64,000 nucleotides of DNA from Heligmosomoides polygyrus polygyrus (lineage: Eukaryota; Nematoda; Chromadorea; Rhabditida; Heligmosomidae). The translations under genes and the position numbers were made by a program. The DNA is taken from positions 930,001 to 994,000 of the forward strand of contig OX377203.1 of the NCBI GenBank assembly GCA_947396885.1, written 5' to 3'. Below the pieces are notes generated by a model that made no database searches, was not told the DNA's origin, and saw nothing but the letters and a program-made list of their open reading frames with translations. How positions within the stretch are numbered: the first letter of the stretch is position 1; each line of letters opens with the position of its first letter. Positions 11,208-21,480 of the stretch are shown here, one piece after another.

Positions 11208-11440
11208 ATGCGCCACGCCTTCCACTTCTATAGGATGTCGCGGAGACGATTTGAGTGCGTATTTGGCCATACGATGTCCAGCAGAGGCCAGCCGATGAAC
11301 AAGTCAGCGCTTTATCCTTCCCAGACAAGTCTGGAACCATTTCAGGGACACCAAACGCACGGAAGGCTACGTCGACCTGTACGGGATCCTAGCCAAAAAC
11401 TCAGATTCGCCATGCCCTCGACAGCTCCCAGGTGTGCCCC
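11208..11440 (-). repeat. SINE family S1, reverse orientation
   Basis: Contains GATGCGCCACGCCTTCCAC, GAGTGCGTATTTGGCCATAC and CCAGACAAGTCTGGAACCA, the reverse of the S1 tail and body. The tRNA-like head is lost. Confidence 0.7.
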
Positions 11441-12681
11441 GTTGCCCACTTTTAGACTCCTGGAACTGCTCGCTTAACACGCAGCGAGGAGCTGACTGGG
11501 TCTTCATAGCTGAAGTTAGCAGTATTGATCGATATTGATTAAGCAATCGATAGTGCTCATTTATTGCGAAGCCTCCCCACTGACCGTGCAGATGAATTTT
11601 AAGAATTTCATGGCAAGTTACACTGACTTTTTCTTGAAAGAAAATGTTATTGAAATCTTCCTCGAGAGACTAATTTAGTCTGAAAGACGATCACTTTGAT
11701 CTAGGAAATGAGAAGACATTCTTACAACAATAGCTGGATGCGCTTAGTTTATGTAAATATTCGGAACAAGTCGCCGATGTGGCCTACACGTGGAATCGGA
11801 GACGTATCAGCTATTCAGAGCACCGATGATCGTGCCAAAAAAGCTGAGCCCCGGCCGAACTTCCGCCTCCTTTGAGGCTCCGATCGGTCTTGAGTGTTCC
11901 CACCTCACTGTGTAGGCCAAGTGACGTTTAGGGCGTTCGGTCCGATTTCAAAAGCGTCGGAACCGCTCAGAGATGTCCAATCTGACTTGAATATTGCACA
12001 TATAGTATTCATCGACATCTGGAGATGGAGGCGGACGTACTCCCGCTCATCGATTCTATCTATACAAACGGAGATTCGCAGGGAAGAAGTGCCCCACAGC
12101 GACCACCATTTATTGATCGAATATATTTATTAAATTATCTGCAAGTTGCACTTTCAACGACAAACAAACACAAACATGAAACGTTTACCGACTGCGGCGT
12201 CGAGAAAGAAAAAGCGAAGTGTATGAGCCTGAAAGCACCACTGGTGTACACTGAAATACGATGAATCTCCTTCAACAACATCGCTCCTATAACCATCACA
12301 TTAAATCCTCCTCGTCATGAGATGCTGAACAGTTTTGGGTGAAAAACTACGATTCATAATGAGTTGACGGCCTGGCTGGCGGGCATAAGGGGGAGGAGCC
12401 AGCCAATCACAGCAGAGCACCTCTCCCATGCTCGCCCAGGCCGTCAGCCTGCTATGTATCGAAAAACGATCACATCGATCATTGGATAACTTCGGGATCG
12501 ATCGAACGACTCCATCGAACAACTCACAAACATACACAAAATGCAATACATTACAAGGCATCGTTATTACTAGCACTAAGCGCACAAGTGTCCCTTGAGC
12601 AGTCTATTGCGGACATCACAGAATGTCGATTTCTTTGGCTAAGGGAACGACACGGCACCCAAACACGCTACCAGGGCCGGC
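11441..12681. other. No recognisable gene; repeat fragments
   Basis: Holds an ATCGAT-family unit at about 11516-11600 and a small foldback at about 12363-12447 (TGACGGCCTGGCTGGCGGGC against GCTCGCCCAGGCCGTCA). Near 12110-12132 AATAAA occurs twice on the minus strand. That could be a poly(A) signal for the minus-strand exon at 12682-12840, but this is unproven. Confidence 0.4.
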
Positions 12682-12840
12682 CTACCGGCGGAAGCCGTTC
12701 GGCGGGTAGGGGTACATGTACGGCTGCGGATGGACGAACGGTCTCCAACGTTGCTGATGGATGCCGATCGACGGATCTTGGAAGTACGGACCGTGAGGGT
12801 GTCGGCTGCGTTGCGGTGACAGGTGCGGCGACGTGATTCT
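12682..12840 (-). CDS. Candidate last exon, Pro/His/Tyr-rich protein
   Basis: On the minus strand an acceptor (CACAATTGCAG) at 12851-12841 is followed by 52 codons in phase 0 and a TAG stop. The peptide begins RITSPHLSPQRSRHPHGPYF and ends PYMYPYPPNGFRR. Codons favour C- or G-ending triplets, unlike the surrounding repeats, which supports real coding sequence. The composition (Pro, His, Tyr, Arg) is low in complexity and does not identify a family. No upstream exon was found before the ATCGAT repeat at 12895-13050, so it may belong to a gene with a long intron or be a stranded exon. No function is proposed. Confidence 0.35.
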   Translation of the reverse strand, partial: RITSPHLSPQRSRHPHGPYFQDPSIGIHQQRWRPFVHPQPYMYPYPPNGFRR

Positions 12841-12894
12841 CTGCAATTGTGAAGCTTCACCGATTCGTAACACAGCATGCTCATTCCTTCTCAA

Positions 12895-13050
12895 AGAAAT
12901 CGATAACATCGATCGATACTGGTTCGCAAATCGATGAGGTTTAGTTGAAGTAGACACCTGTTTTAAACCACTTCCTCACAAAAATCGATAATATCGATCG
13001 ACACGGTTAGTCAATCGATGCAGTTCACTAGCTGCTCACTTTAGGCTGAG
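12895..13050. repeat. ATCGATCGAT repeat units
   Basis: Two units: AAATCGATAACATCGATCGA near 12896 and AAATCGATAATATCGATCGA near 12981. They share the context of the 8740-9770 array. Confidence 0.7.
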
Positions 13051-14129
13051 AATAACACGACAAATAAATAAATTTTGAATCGCACGTGGTTAACACTACC
13101 AGAAAAATCCTCTGGAAGTTTGTACTCCACTACAGTTTAGGTGACTCTTACGATTCACGAAAGTTCAAATTTCATTCACGCACACGTCTGATGTCAAATG
13201 GCATGCTAATCGATAAAGTCCGAAATTTCGTAAATCGTAGGTCGTCATTACGACAAAACCGCCGTAAATCGTAAGGCCCCGTTTATACTTCGTCGATGAT
13301 GAGCCGATGAATCCTGATGAGCCCTGTAGTACCGATTTATCTGGCTGTCTGGGTTGCAAGGGCGAAACCGCCATTTTTGAGTTATTCTGATATTTTTCAC
13401 AATGAAATGTGAATAAAGAAAGACTTTAAAAATTAAAAATTGAGAAGAGTGGATGCGTGCGAATTAGTGCATCAGCCATGATTTTTAATTACAAGGACAC
13501 CTTGGGTGGCTACTAGAGGGGAGTTTTTAGAGAGTATTCAGAGGGTCAAGTTCTCGACGATCTTCGCCGACTCCTGCGGTCCATTGGAGTCGAGCGCGAA
13601 AAAGAAAAATAGTTTTCCGCCTGGTTTGTCTAGGAGACGATGGTGTGAAATTGGCACGAATTTAGGCGAAAAATCGTTTTCAATGCACATAACTAGTGTT
13701 CTAGCCTGACCTTCGTGGTGGGCGTAGCCTCCTGGCCTACGTCAGATCTACAATATGGGATAGGGCGCCTTTTCCGAACGTCTGGGTTTTTTTCGGGGAA
13801 TTCTAGGGCTTTTTGACGTGCCCCCTCCCCGAAAATAACTTACCTAATGCGTAAGTTATTTCGGGCCGGCCGCGCACCGAGAGTAGTGCTTTAGAGGCGG
13901 AGTGCGCGAGGAAGCGCGAGGGATTTCCGGTGCTGAGCGGCCGGCCTGTAAACAACCTTCCTTAAGTAAGTGATTCCAGCGGCAAGGGCCGGAGGAAATG
14001 GTTTATTTTGGGCGTATTTTGTAACGTAAGACACTGAAAATCAAGCCGTATATGGAAGCGGCCGCGGCGCATTTAACTGTGTGGGTTTGGCGGGTCGAGA
14101 TTGAGCTCTTCATAGCTTTTAAAGCGATT
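13051..14129. other. No recognisable gene
   Basis: Contains GGCCCCGTTTATACTTCG at about 13276, a single Harbinger-like MITE end, and short CG-rich palindromes around 13860-13950 (GGCCGGCCGCGC and GCGGCCGGCC). Only short unsupported frames. Confidence 0.4.
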
Positions 14130-14457
14130 TTATTGAACCCTTGCCAATTTTGCTGCGGGAGCGGCCAAAGAACCTCATTTTTTTGCAGGACTCAGTTATC
14201 GGATCGGGGAAATTCGTAAGACTTAAGTGCAGGGGGACACGGCGAATTCAGCGGTGTGCGAAATTTGGCCGGCGGTTAAGCTTTTTGGCTCCTATTAGCA
14301 GTTTTAGTCTGTAAAATCGCCAATTTTGCGGTGGGTGCCGTCAAAGGACCCCATTTCTTGCCAAATAACCCCGATTTTTGCGGGATTCAGTTATCGGATC
14401 GGGGATATTCGTAAGACTTGAGTGCAGTGGAACACGGCGAATCCAACGGTGTGCGAA
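14130..14457 (+). repeat. Two-copy tandem repeat, unit near 190 bp
   Basis: TTATCGGATCGGGGAAATTC at about 14195 and TTATCGGATCGGGGATATTC at about 14391 begin matching segments ending GACACGGCGAATTCAGCGG and AACACGGCGAATCCAACGG. Upstream parts also match (CCAATTTTGC with GGGAGCGG or GGGTGCCG). Confidence 0.65.
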
Positions 14458-14570
14458 TGTGCCACCGCAAATCACTCATTGTACGGCCAAATACGCATTC
14501 AACTCGCCTCCACGACATCTCGTAGAAGTAGGATGTGTGGCGCATCCCTAAAGAGATCGAGTAACGCTCC
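14440..14570 (+). repeat. SINE family S1, truncated
   Basis: GTGCGAATGTGCCACCGCAA followed by AATACGCATTCAACTCG and GGATGTGTGGCGCATCCC; ends AAGAGATCGAG. Confidence 0.65.
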
Positions 14571-14809
14571 TGTATATTTCTTATCCCTATCCAAAACGCC
14601 TCTAACCTCTGACGCCTCTAACGTTTTGCGCGTCTAAGTCTTAGGTTCGCGGGCAGTATCCTGACGAAGACCTCCAACTCTTCGTATGATAGTATCATTA
14701 TCAGGGCTTCCACATCTATCGCTGTTACCGATTTTTCTACAAAGAGTTAACTATTTGAGGTTGAAGTTGGATAGGTGCCTATGTTAGATGATCTGTGTCA
14801 TGAATTTCA

Positions 14810-15045
14810 ACACTGCAGCTCTGGTTCGACATCAAAAGATGCGCTACATCGCTCTAATCACCGAAATAAGATTCAGTCTCTTCATTTCATGCCTTTCTTC
14901 AGGCCAGGAGCGGGTGTTATACAGTTTACAAGCCGCTGCAAGAGAGACATGTGGCCATCGAAAGTCTTGCGCCAGTCAGAACTCGAACCAGCACCCTCTG
15001 CTTTCCGCGCAGGATGCCACGCCGTTACACTACACTTCATTACGT
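14810..15045 (-). repeat. tRNA-derived SINE, family S3
   Basis: On the minus strand GTAGTGTAACGGCGTGGCAT resembles box A and GGTTCGAGTTC is a good box B. CTGGCGCAAGACTTTCGATG follows, then a non-tRNA body. The spacing does not give a clean tRNA cloverleaf. The palindrome at 16644-16791 uses the same 3' body. Confidence 0.6.
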
Positions 15046-15169
15046 AGCACTTGATCGCAACTAGACAACTTTGTGACGGCTTGTAATGCAGTCATTTGCC
15101 GGTCGTTCTGAAGTACAGTGGAGGCTAAATGCACTTGTTTGCTATTATGTTCAATAGCAAAGGAATAAA

Positions 15170-15600
15170 GACTGTGCTAAGCTCCCCTCTGGGAAACGCC
15201 ACGCACTCTGTGTTTGCGGGATGTCGCGGAGACAAATTGAATGCATTTCTTGATCTACACAATGATTTATAGAGCCAGGCGATAGGCCAGGTCAGTTTTT
15301 TCTTCTCCACAGACAAGTCTGGCATAAAATCGCCGACTCCGGAGGAATGAAAGGCCTAGGCGGCCTGGGCGGGAGAAGCAAACCAAGAAGCAGAAATTGA
15401 AGCGCCTTCTCCGACTGCGCTACCACGCACCCATATTCTGGTCTATGTGTCGCACAATTGGAGAATGCGCCGATTGCTGTGTGCATCCCGGATCGCTCTA
15501 TTGTCGAGCCCCGCCTAAGCCAAGCCAAATACGCATTCCAATTACCTTCACGTGAACCTCGTACAAGTAGAACGCGCGGCGCATTCCTTGAACAGAACAT
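15170..15600. repeat. Head-to-head pair of S1 SINEs
   Basis: 15170-15435 is an S1 copy in reverse (AAACGCCACGCACTC to CTTCTCCGACTGCGCTACCA). From about 15436 a forward copy continues to GTAGAACGCGCGGCGCATTC near 15590, followed directly by a TTTA run. The two tRNA-like heads meet in the middle. Confidence 0.6.
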
Positions 15601-15635
<35 letters not shown>

Positions 15636-15638
15636 TAG
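15598..15638. repeat. (TTTA)n microsatellite
   Basis: About ten uninterrupted TTTA units directly at the tail of the S1 SINE, consistent with a SINE tail. Confidence 0.9.
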
Positions 15639-15639
15639 T

Positions 15640-16643
15640 ACGTGGATATCCACACAGACAGAACTATTTGCGATCAGCTATCCGAAAAGGCAATACAAGA
15701 TAGACACAACGAGGAGAACAGAACAATGTTTGCATGATAGAAGATTTCAAACAACTAATGAATCACCCTGTGAGGTACCTATCAATGGGCTTTTTCAGTT
15801 GCGAAATGGAATTTTTAGAAAATTTTAAAAACTCCGAACCAGCTTTTTGGGTAAAAAGAAGCTCGCAGTCGAGACCTTGCCTTTGGAAAAAATGGATTAA
15901 CGCCGACTTTTGCCCACTGCGCTAGTTCTCGCATCAACAAATGTGCTCGGCAGGTAATACTGGATTGATTTCAGCCGGAATCGAACATGGATCTCCTTGG
16001 CATAAAGGTGATCATAAAAAATGAGAAAAAATGAGAACCTCAGGAAGAGGGCGTGCCAGAAGGAATTCAGCGTACCGGTGGTGAGCGGGCTGACGACTCA
16101 GAAGATTGGAGGGAAGAGATCGAACGCAGGGACTCAATCCGGTGGTGAGTTGGCGCTCAAGGTGGCCGATATCGAGTGTCCGAGATCAACAGATCAATCG
16201 TCCTACCGTACCTGGCAGACCTGCCGCTCTCCAATTCCAAGACTGAAGAATTCTCGGAACAACATCACAAGGGAGAGGTCTGAAACATGTGTTTGAACTG
16301 GGGAAACGAGTGATACAGGAAGCATCCACATGTACCCCTCATTTGGTATACAAATTTGCTTCCTTTTTGCCAGGTCGCTAGACCAGATGTGTTGGGGTCC
16401 CCCAAAGTTTACTAGGGAGTCGTGGCGACAGTCCCTCGATGGAAGCGAACAGTTTCAATCTCCCAGAAGACATTTTAATAAAATGATGCACTTAATAAAC
16501 CGGAGATTTTTAGTAGAAAATTTGAGGTCCAAGCTATGCTTAGATTTTTGCTAAGTTAATATTGTGTAATTTTGACAGAACAAATATTTTAACACATTTG
16601 AATAAACCTGGCACGACTGGTAGAGAGATCATATGTCGTTAGG
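15640..16643. other. No recognisable gene
   Basis: Mostly AT-richer sequence with several short open frames but no conserved motif. tRNA-like fragments (GGAATCGAACATGG at about 15974, AGATCGAACGCAGGGACT at about 16117) suggest older SINE debris. Confidence 0.4.
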
Positions 16644-16791
16644 GGATGTTTCGTTGCGATCAAAACTCTTGCGCCAGGCGGGATTCGAACGCGCTACTTT
16701 TAGTTTCTGGGCAGCGATGCTACAGAGCCCTACAGAAGGTACGGGTTCGAGTCGTAGCTGGCGCGAGAGTTTTGATCGCAACGAAACATCC
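16644..16791. repeat. Palindrome with tRNA-like arms (inverted S3 pair)
   Basis: The outer arms are about 33 bp and nearly perfect: GGATGTTTCGTTGCGATCAA ... GCGCCA at the left and TGGCGC ... GATCGCAACGAAACATCC at the right. Inside each arm lies a box B-like segment (GGATTCGAACGCG on the left in reverse, GGGTTCGAGTCGTAG on the right). Confidence 0.7.
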
Positions 16792-16909
16792 TGCAACAAC
16801 AGAGTGAATCTTCATTTTTGTATTCAACAGCAGGTTAGAAGCTGCTGAAGCGAAGAGATCGTCTCTGATAACAACCGCCGATTTTTCAGTGAATAGTGAA
16901 TCAGCTGAA

Positions 16910-17045
16910 AAGACAACGCGTGGTAGCGCAGCCCGAGTAGGTGCCGACCGTGCTGTGCACCCGATTCCTGCTTCCGATTTCACCCCTACTCCAACCAAGC
17001 CCCGCGGTCGGTGAACTGGTAATAGACTTGTCTGTCTTGTCACGC
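16910..17045 (+). repeat. SINE family S1, 5' part
   Basis: GGTAGCGCAGCCCGAGTAGG head, then GTGAACTGGTAATAGACTTG, the S1 middle segment; the tail is missing. Confidence 0.5.
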
Positions 17046-19240
17046 GACTGCGAATAAGGATAATCTCTGACTATAACGCGAGCCATGCCCCGCTCCGCCC
17101 CGCCCCTCTTTCAAGAGCCACTTACAAGGGAAGCTCATGAACTTCCCCCAGAGATTCTCAACGAGACCTACATGGTCCTGTAGGACATCGGAAGAGGGCC
17201 ATAGAACTGTGTTTGGTTTTTGCTACGGGCCACTGGGTGGTCCAAAAATGGCAAAACTCCTTGCTCCTAGTCCCCTTGCTGCCCCCTTGCTGCCCCCTTT
17301 TACTGCTCCTCTTACTGGACCCATTACTGGTGTCGCTAACTAACTTGTATCGCTAACTTGTATCGCTTATAATTCTACATTGTTGCTGAATTCATGTGGC
17401 AGTCACAAGTAGCGCATTAGCATGGTTTGGATGTTCAGTTTTACATCGTGGCGGGACCTGACAAGTGGCTGAATGATTGCTTTTATCTCAGCAGCACATG
17501 GTGCAGTGGCCAATGTGGAGTCAGATCCGATCAATAGATGGTGTGCTTATAGGCCGGACCAATTGGAGCTGATGAAGCTGACCTGGCCGCGTTACCACGG
17601 CCAATCACCGTTGGCAGGCATCGAGCCCCATTTTGGATCAGCTGATTTCGCTAATAGGCAACGTCCAATGGGGCTCGATGGCAGGCGAGCGCTGATGGCT
17701 ACGCTGAATACCGCACTGATGAGCCCTTCAATATTGGTATATCTGTCTGCTGTTGCGAGGGCGAAACAGTCATTTCTGTGCTCTTCTCTTATTGCTCATA
17801 GTTATAATGAAGAAATTATTTCAAATTACCTAAAAATAAAATAAAAAATAAAAATTTTTAACTTCGTGAGGAAAACTAGAGGGCATGGCATATGGCGCTG
17901 TGGCAGCCAACAACCGCAAAATCGCGAAATTTTCCAACTTCACTTTCGAAATGCTCTTAGGGGGTCGAAAAATTAGATAACTGCATTCGTTTAGCGTTTG
18001 GTGTGCTAAGAGTTAGATTTATAGGACGGGGCGAATTTTCCGGATTTACTTATATATAATTTGCTAATTTAGGCCCATTTCGGGTCTAGTATCTTCCCTA
18101 ATAAGTAAGATAGTGAACCCCAGAAAGGCGCCGGCGCCTTCCTGTTTGGCTCAGAGTCGGCCGAGGAGGGCGCCGGCGCCTTTCTGAGGCCGCCGCCACT
18201 TAGTCATCTTACTAAGATGTTTGTTACCGCACTCCTCGGCGGCAGATGGGTGGTTTTGGCTCAGTTTTGGAGCTATGAGAAGCCGATTTTGAGCCCGTCT
18301 TTGGATGTGCTGCTGGACATATCCTGGAGGAGCTCGGGGTAGTGTAAGAAAAGTGTAGGGATACACCCGAAAGCCTGAGAAGGTGCTTTTCAGGGTTATT
18401 TCCCATGAAAATGGAGGCATTTAGCAGTCCGTTGGAAGTTAGTTGCATAATTGGAATGGGGCTATTTTTCTCTATTTTTGAGGAGTGCCTCGTTCTCTCC
18501 ATGTGAACTGCTCCTACTCGCACACGTCGATTTAGTCTAATTCAACAGATTTTAGATTCCTGGTCGATTTTTGCCGAGGACGACCAGAAATCGGCCTACT
18601 ACTCGGCCGGGCCTGAAGACCCCTTCCTGCAAATCGATTCCTATGTCTAGCGGGATTACTGACATTCTAAGAATTAGCCGATTTATGAACATTTCTGTGT
18701 ACGTTCAATTCCGCTAATCCAATGGCGTTGGTTGAACGTCGGCCAGAGGTCAATTCAAACTGTTCGATTCAGAAAATCATGAATTTTTCCGTGTGTACTG
18801 TTCAAGGCTTGAAGTTTTTGTGGCAGAATTCTAACCGTCTAGGGGCGGACGTCGGGTAAATTTACTTTTGTTCTCATGAAAAAACGGAAATTCTGAAGAC
18901 GATACGCCCAAATCATGTCGCTTGCGGGAATTTTTTCTGTGTGATAGGCTTGGATTTTTGTCAGGTACTAGTTTCGTTTCTTTTTATGTTTCATAAAGAT
19001 GGGAGGTAATGATTTCCAGGGGAAGTCCATCGTCCATCCTTTCGCTGCGAGTCCATCATATTGGCTCGAAGAGTGCTTCTAAAAAAATTCTGGGGAAACC
19101 ATTCAAGTGGTGGTTAGTGATTAACTCGCGAAGAGCAAGATGTACTGAAAAACGAAGTGAACGGGTATCTATTTAGTCAAGAGCAGTCAATCATTGAAGG
19201 TAATTTTAGGAGAGCTGGTGCTCCTCTCTAGCTCTCTCCT
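17046..19240. other. No recognisable gene; repeat fragments
   Basis: About 17610-17790 shares TGGGGCTCGATGGCAGGCGA, CCGCACTGATGAGCCCTTCA and a TATCTGTCTGCTGTTGC-like tail with 45840-46025, and its end with 13300-13375. Around 18127-18185 GGCGCCGGCGCCTT occurs twice, flanking CTCAGAGTCGGCCGAGGAGG. Otherwise short frames only. Confidence 0.5.
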
Positions 19241-19569
19241 AATCGATTAGACATTCTGATTTGCAGTCGAATGGGTTCGTATAATAAGAGCAGGCTTTCC
19301 CCGCTGCTCTTCAGTACAAGCTCTGAGATCGCTAGTGTAGACTGACTTAATTCTCACCACACTAAAGGGTATTCGTTGTAGCCTCGCGCCACAGTTTCTC
19401 GTCAGGAATAAGCAACAACGATTCCAGTCGATCTTACGGGTGTGGCGGCGACGGACATTGGCAGTGAAATGAACACCAACAATCGCAGCGGCTTCAGAAT
19501 GGGTAACGATAGCGAGGAGAGCAGCCGGAGCACCGGCGGCGGCATCGTGAACGAGCTGCTGCTCCGAAG

Positions 19570-19763
19570 ACAATGACCGCATCATAGATCACGTTCCCAA
19601 AAAACACTCTGAGGACTCCGCGGGTCTCCTCGTAGATGAGACCGCTGGTGCGCTTCACTCCACCACGCGACGAAGAATGGCTGGCTTGATGATTCCCCGG
19701 ATGTCGTCACGAAGCACCTTGCGATGGCGCTTGGCCTCTCTCTTGCCAAGTCCCTTGCCTCCT
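19570..19763 (-). pseudogene. Histone H4 pseudogene
   Basis: Minus-strand translation gives [28 protein letters not shown], then after a small deletion and frame change [30 protein letters not shown]. This aligns along most of histone H4 ([53 protein letters not shown]). The initiator region, the frame around LARRGG and everything after RDAV (TYTEHAKRKT to GFGG) are lost. H4 is one of the most constrained proteins known, so these changes mean the copy is not functional. Nematode H4 genes usually sit next to H3 in divergent pairs; I see no convincing H3 beyond 19764. Confidence 0.8.
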
Positions 19764-20010
19764 AGCGAGAAGGGGCGATGGTTTTTCAGAGGAGAAGCGA
19801 TGTGTATGCCAAGAAGTCGACCACGGTGAGCAAAAAAACGATTTGTGAGAGACTTCGAGCCACACGAAGCCGAAACGAGAGTGGCAGGATCGATGCGACC
19901 TGGGTCGCCGGTGCCCCTTCAGGCCATTTTGATCGCGACCGATCGTTAGATCAAATGACCTATCGATGACGCTGCCGGGCCGCTCGGACTTTTTCTGAAC
20001 CCAAAGGAGC
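19764..20010. repeat. H4 5' flank, repeated at 40550-40800
   Basis: Shared in order with 40550-40800: GGGGCGATG with TTCAGAGGAGAAG or TTCAGAAGAGAAG, CGAAGCCGAAACGAGAGTGG, CTTCAGGCCATTTTGATCGC, CGATCGTTAGATCAAA. At the second site there is no H4 coding remnant. It is probably an old histone intergenic unit that was duplicated. Confidence 0.65.
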
Positions 20011-21480
20011 TCCGCACTGGCACTTTAACACCGAGGTTGGTAAAGGATTTCGGGAAAGATTCTGATGCAGAGACGTACGATGGCCGCAACAGAATAAGCA
20101 GGATAACAGCCCAAAACTCTCCGTAGTGAATTTCGCGCGAAACACGACATCGTAATTGCCTACATTTCCTTCAGAACGGCAGCCCACCAACCGAGAGCTA
20201 TCACGATCTCAATAAAAAATCAAAAACTTGAATAAAAAATAAACAATTTAAATTGAGGGTAAAATAAGAATAAATTTGTTGGTTTTTAATTATTTATTTA
20301 ATTTTGGTCCTTTTCTTTCTCTCCAATTTTTCTTTAAATTAAAAAGCAGTATCGCGAATTCAATCCTTGTTTTATGGCGTCTGTACACCCAACACTTCAC
20401 TCCTGAAAACGTCGAGTACCCGTTCTGGCACCTGCCGCATAGAGGGGTACGTTATGCCCTGCATAGTTCCCAAGTTCAGTCAGTGCTGTCCAACTCCTTC
20501 TTCAGATCACCGAAGAGGCGAAGCGGCACAACAGGACGATCTCCGGTTGCTCAGCTGTCACCTACCAAGGGGGGGGGGGGAACGGCTACAGCGACGCGAA
20601 TCTGCTGTGCCTCCATCGGTGAAGCTCTGCACCACTTCTGGACGTTGAGCCGGGCCTTTTTGAGCCCTTGTGTCTCAGAAGAAAAGACGGAATACTGTGC
20701 TAGCAGGGATCTGGAACCGTATTTTGCGCATCACTCGAGGGATGATATTCTCGTAAACGATTTCTCATATTCTGCTATATCTTCGTGATACAATACGCAT
20801 CAAGTCAAAATCGGTCTTGTTGACGAGTATCTCGAAAACCGCAGTGTGATGCAGAAGACTGACTGACGGACACCGCATTTCATCCTCGATCACCTCAATG
20901 TAATGCTGGACAGTGTGTTTTAGGAACGCAGCAGGGGTGCGGGAACGGCCAGAGCACCGACCCTACCGCAGGACCGCTGCCTTGATTGGCTCCCGCAATC
21001 GCGCGCTAGGAACTAGGATACGTTCCCACACCCCTGCTGTGCGCCTAAGCGATGTGCTCTTGTTTCCAATATAGACGGTTTTTAAACATCGACTATCTGT
21101 AAAAAATCAGGCATATACAGCTATAACCATTGTAAAATTAAGCCGCGGTCCATTTTATCCACGACTTTTCAATGAAGTTCCTCTGCCATCTGTTCTGTTT
21201 GTTTATTGCTTCCTCGCTTTGCGTCTGTTAGTTCTGGATTTTAGACTACTTGCACTTCTTTCGACAGGATTACGGGATTTCCAAGGGTGGAGCATGGTGC
21301 AGGCACGCTTTCAAGAAGTGGGTCCATGTCGTGGATTAACTCCTGATTGATCTGCCGATTCAGGTTCTCGAAGAGAACACATTCCACGATACAATTTGCA
21401 ACAACATCGTGAAGCGCATGGCAGTGAAGCTAATTTACTCGTCCATCCCGGCCTGAAACGATACTCAAGAATCTAATTCC
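20011..21480. other. No recognisable gene; one foldback MITE
   Basis: A 170-codon frame at 20276-20788 crosses a G run and low-complexity sequence and shows no family motif. A foldback at about 20924-21044 has GCAGCAGGGGTGCGGGAACG at the left and CGTTCCCACACCCCTGCTG at the right. Confidence 0.45.

Noticed and set aside
20470..20640. Histone H2B trace (a stretch reading EEAKRHNRTISG)
   Set aside because: The similarity is too short and mixed with a G run; not enough to call a second histone relic.
20276..20788. 170-codon ORF as a membrane protein
   Set aside because: The hydrophobic start is AT-rich low-complexity sequence and the rest has no motif or splice support.
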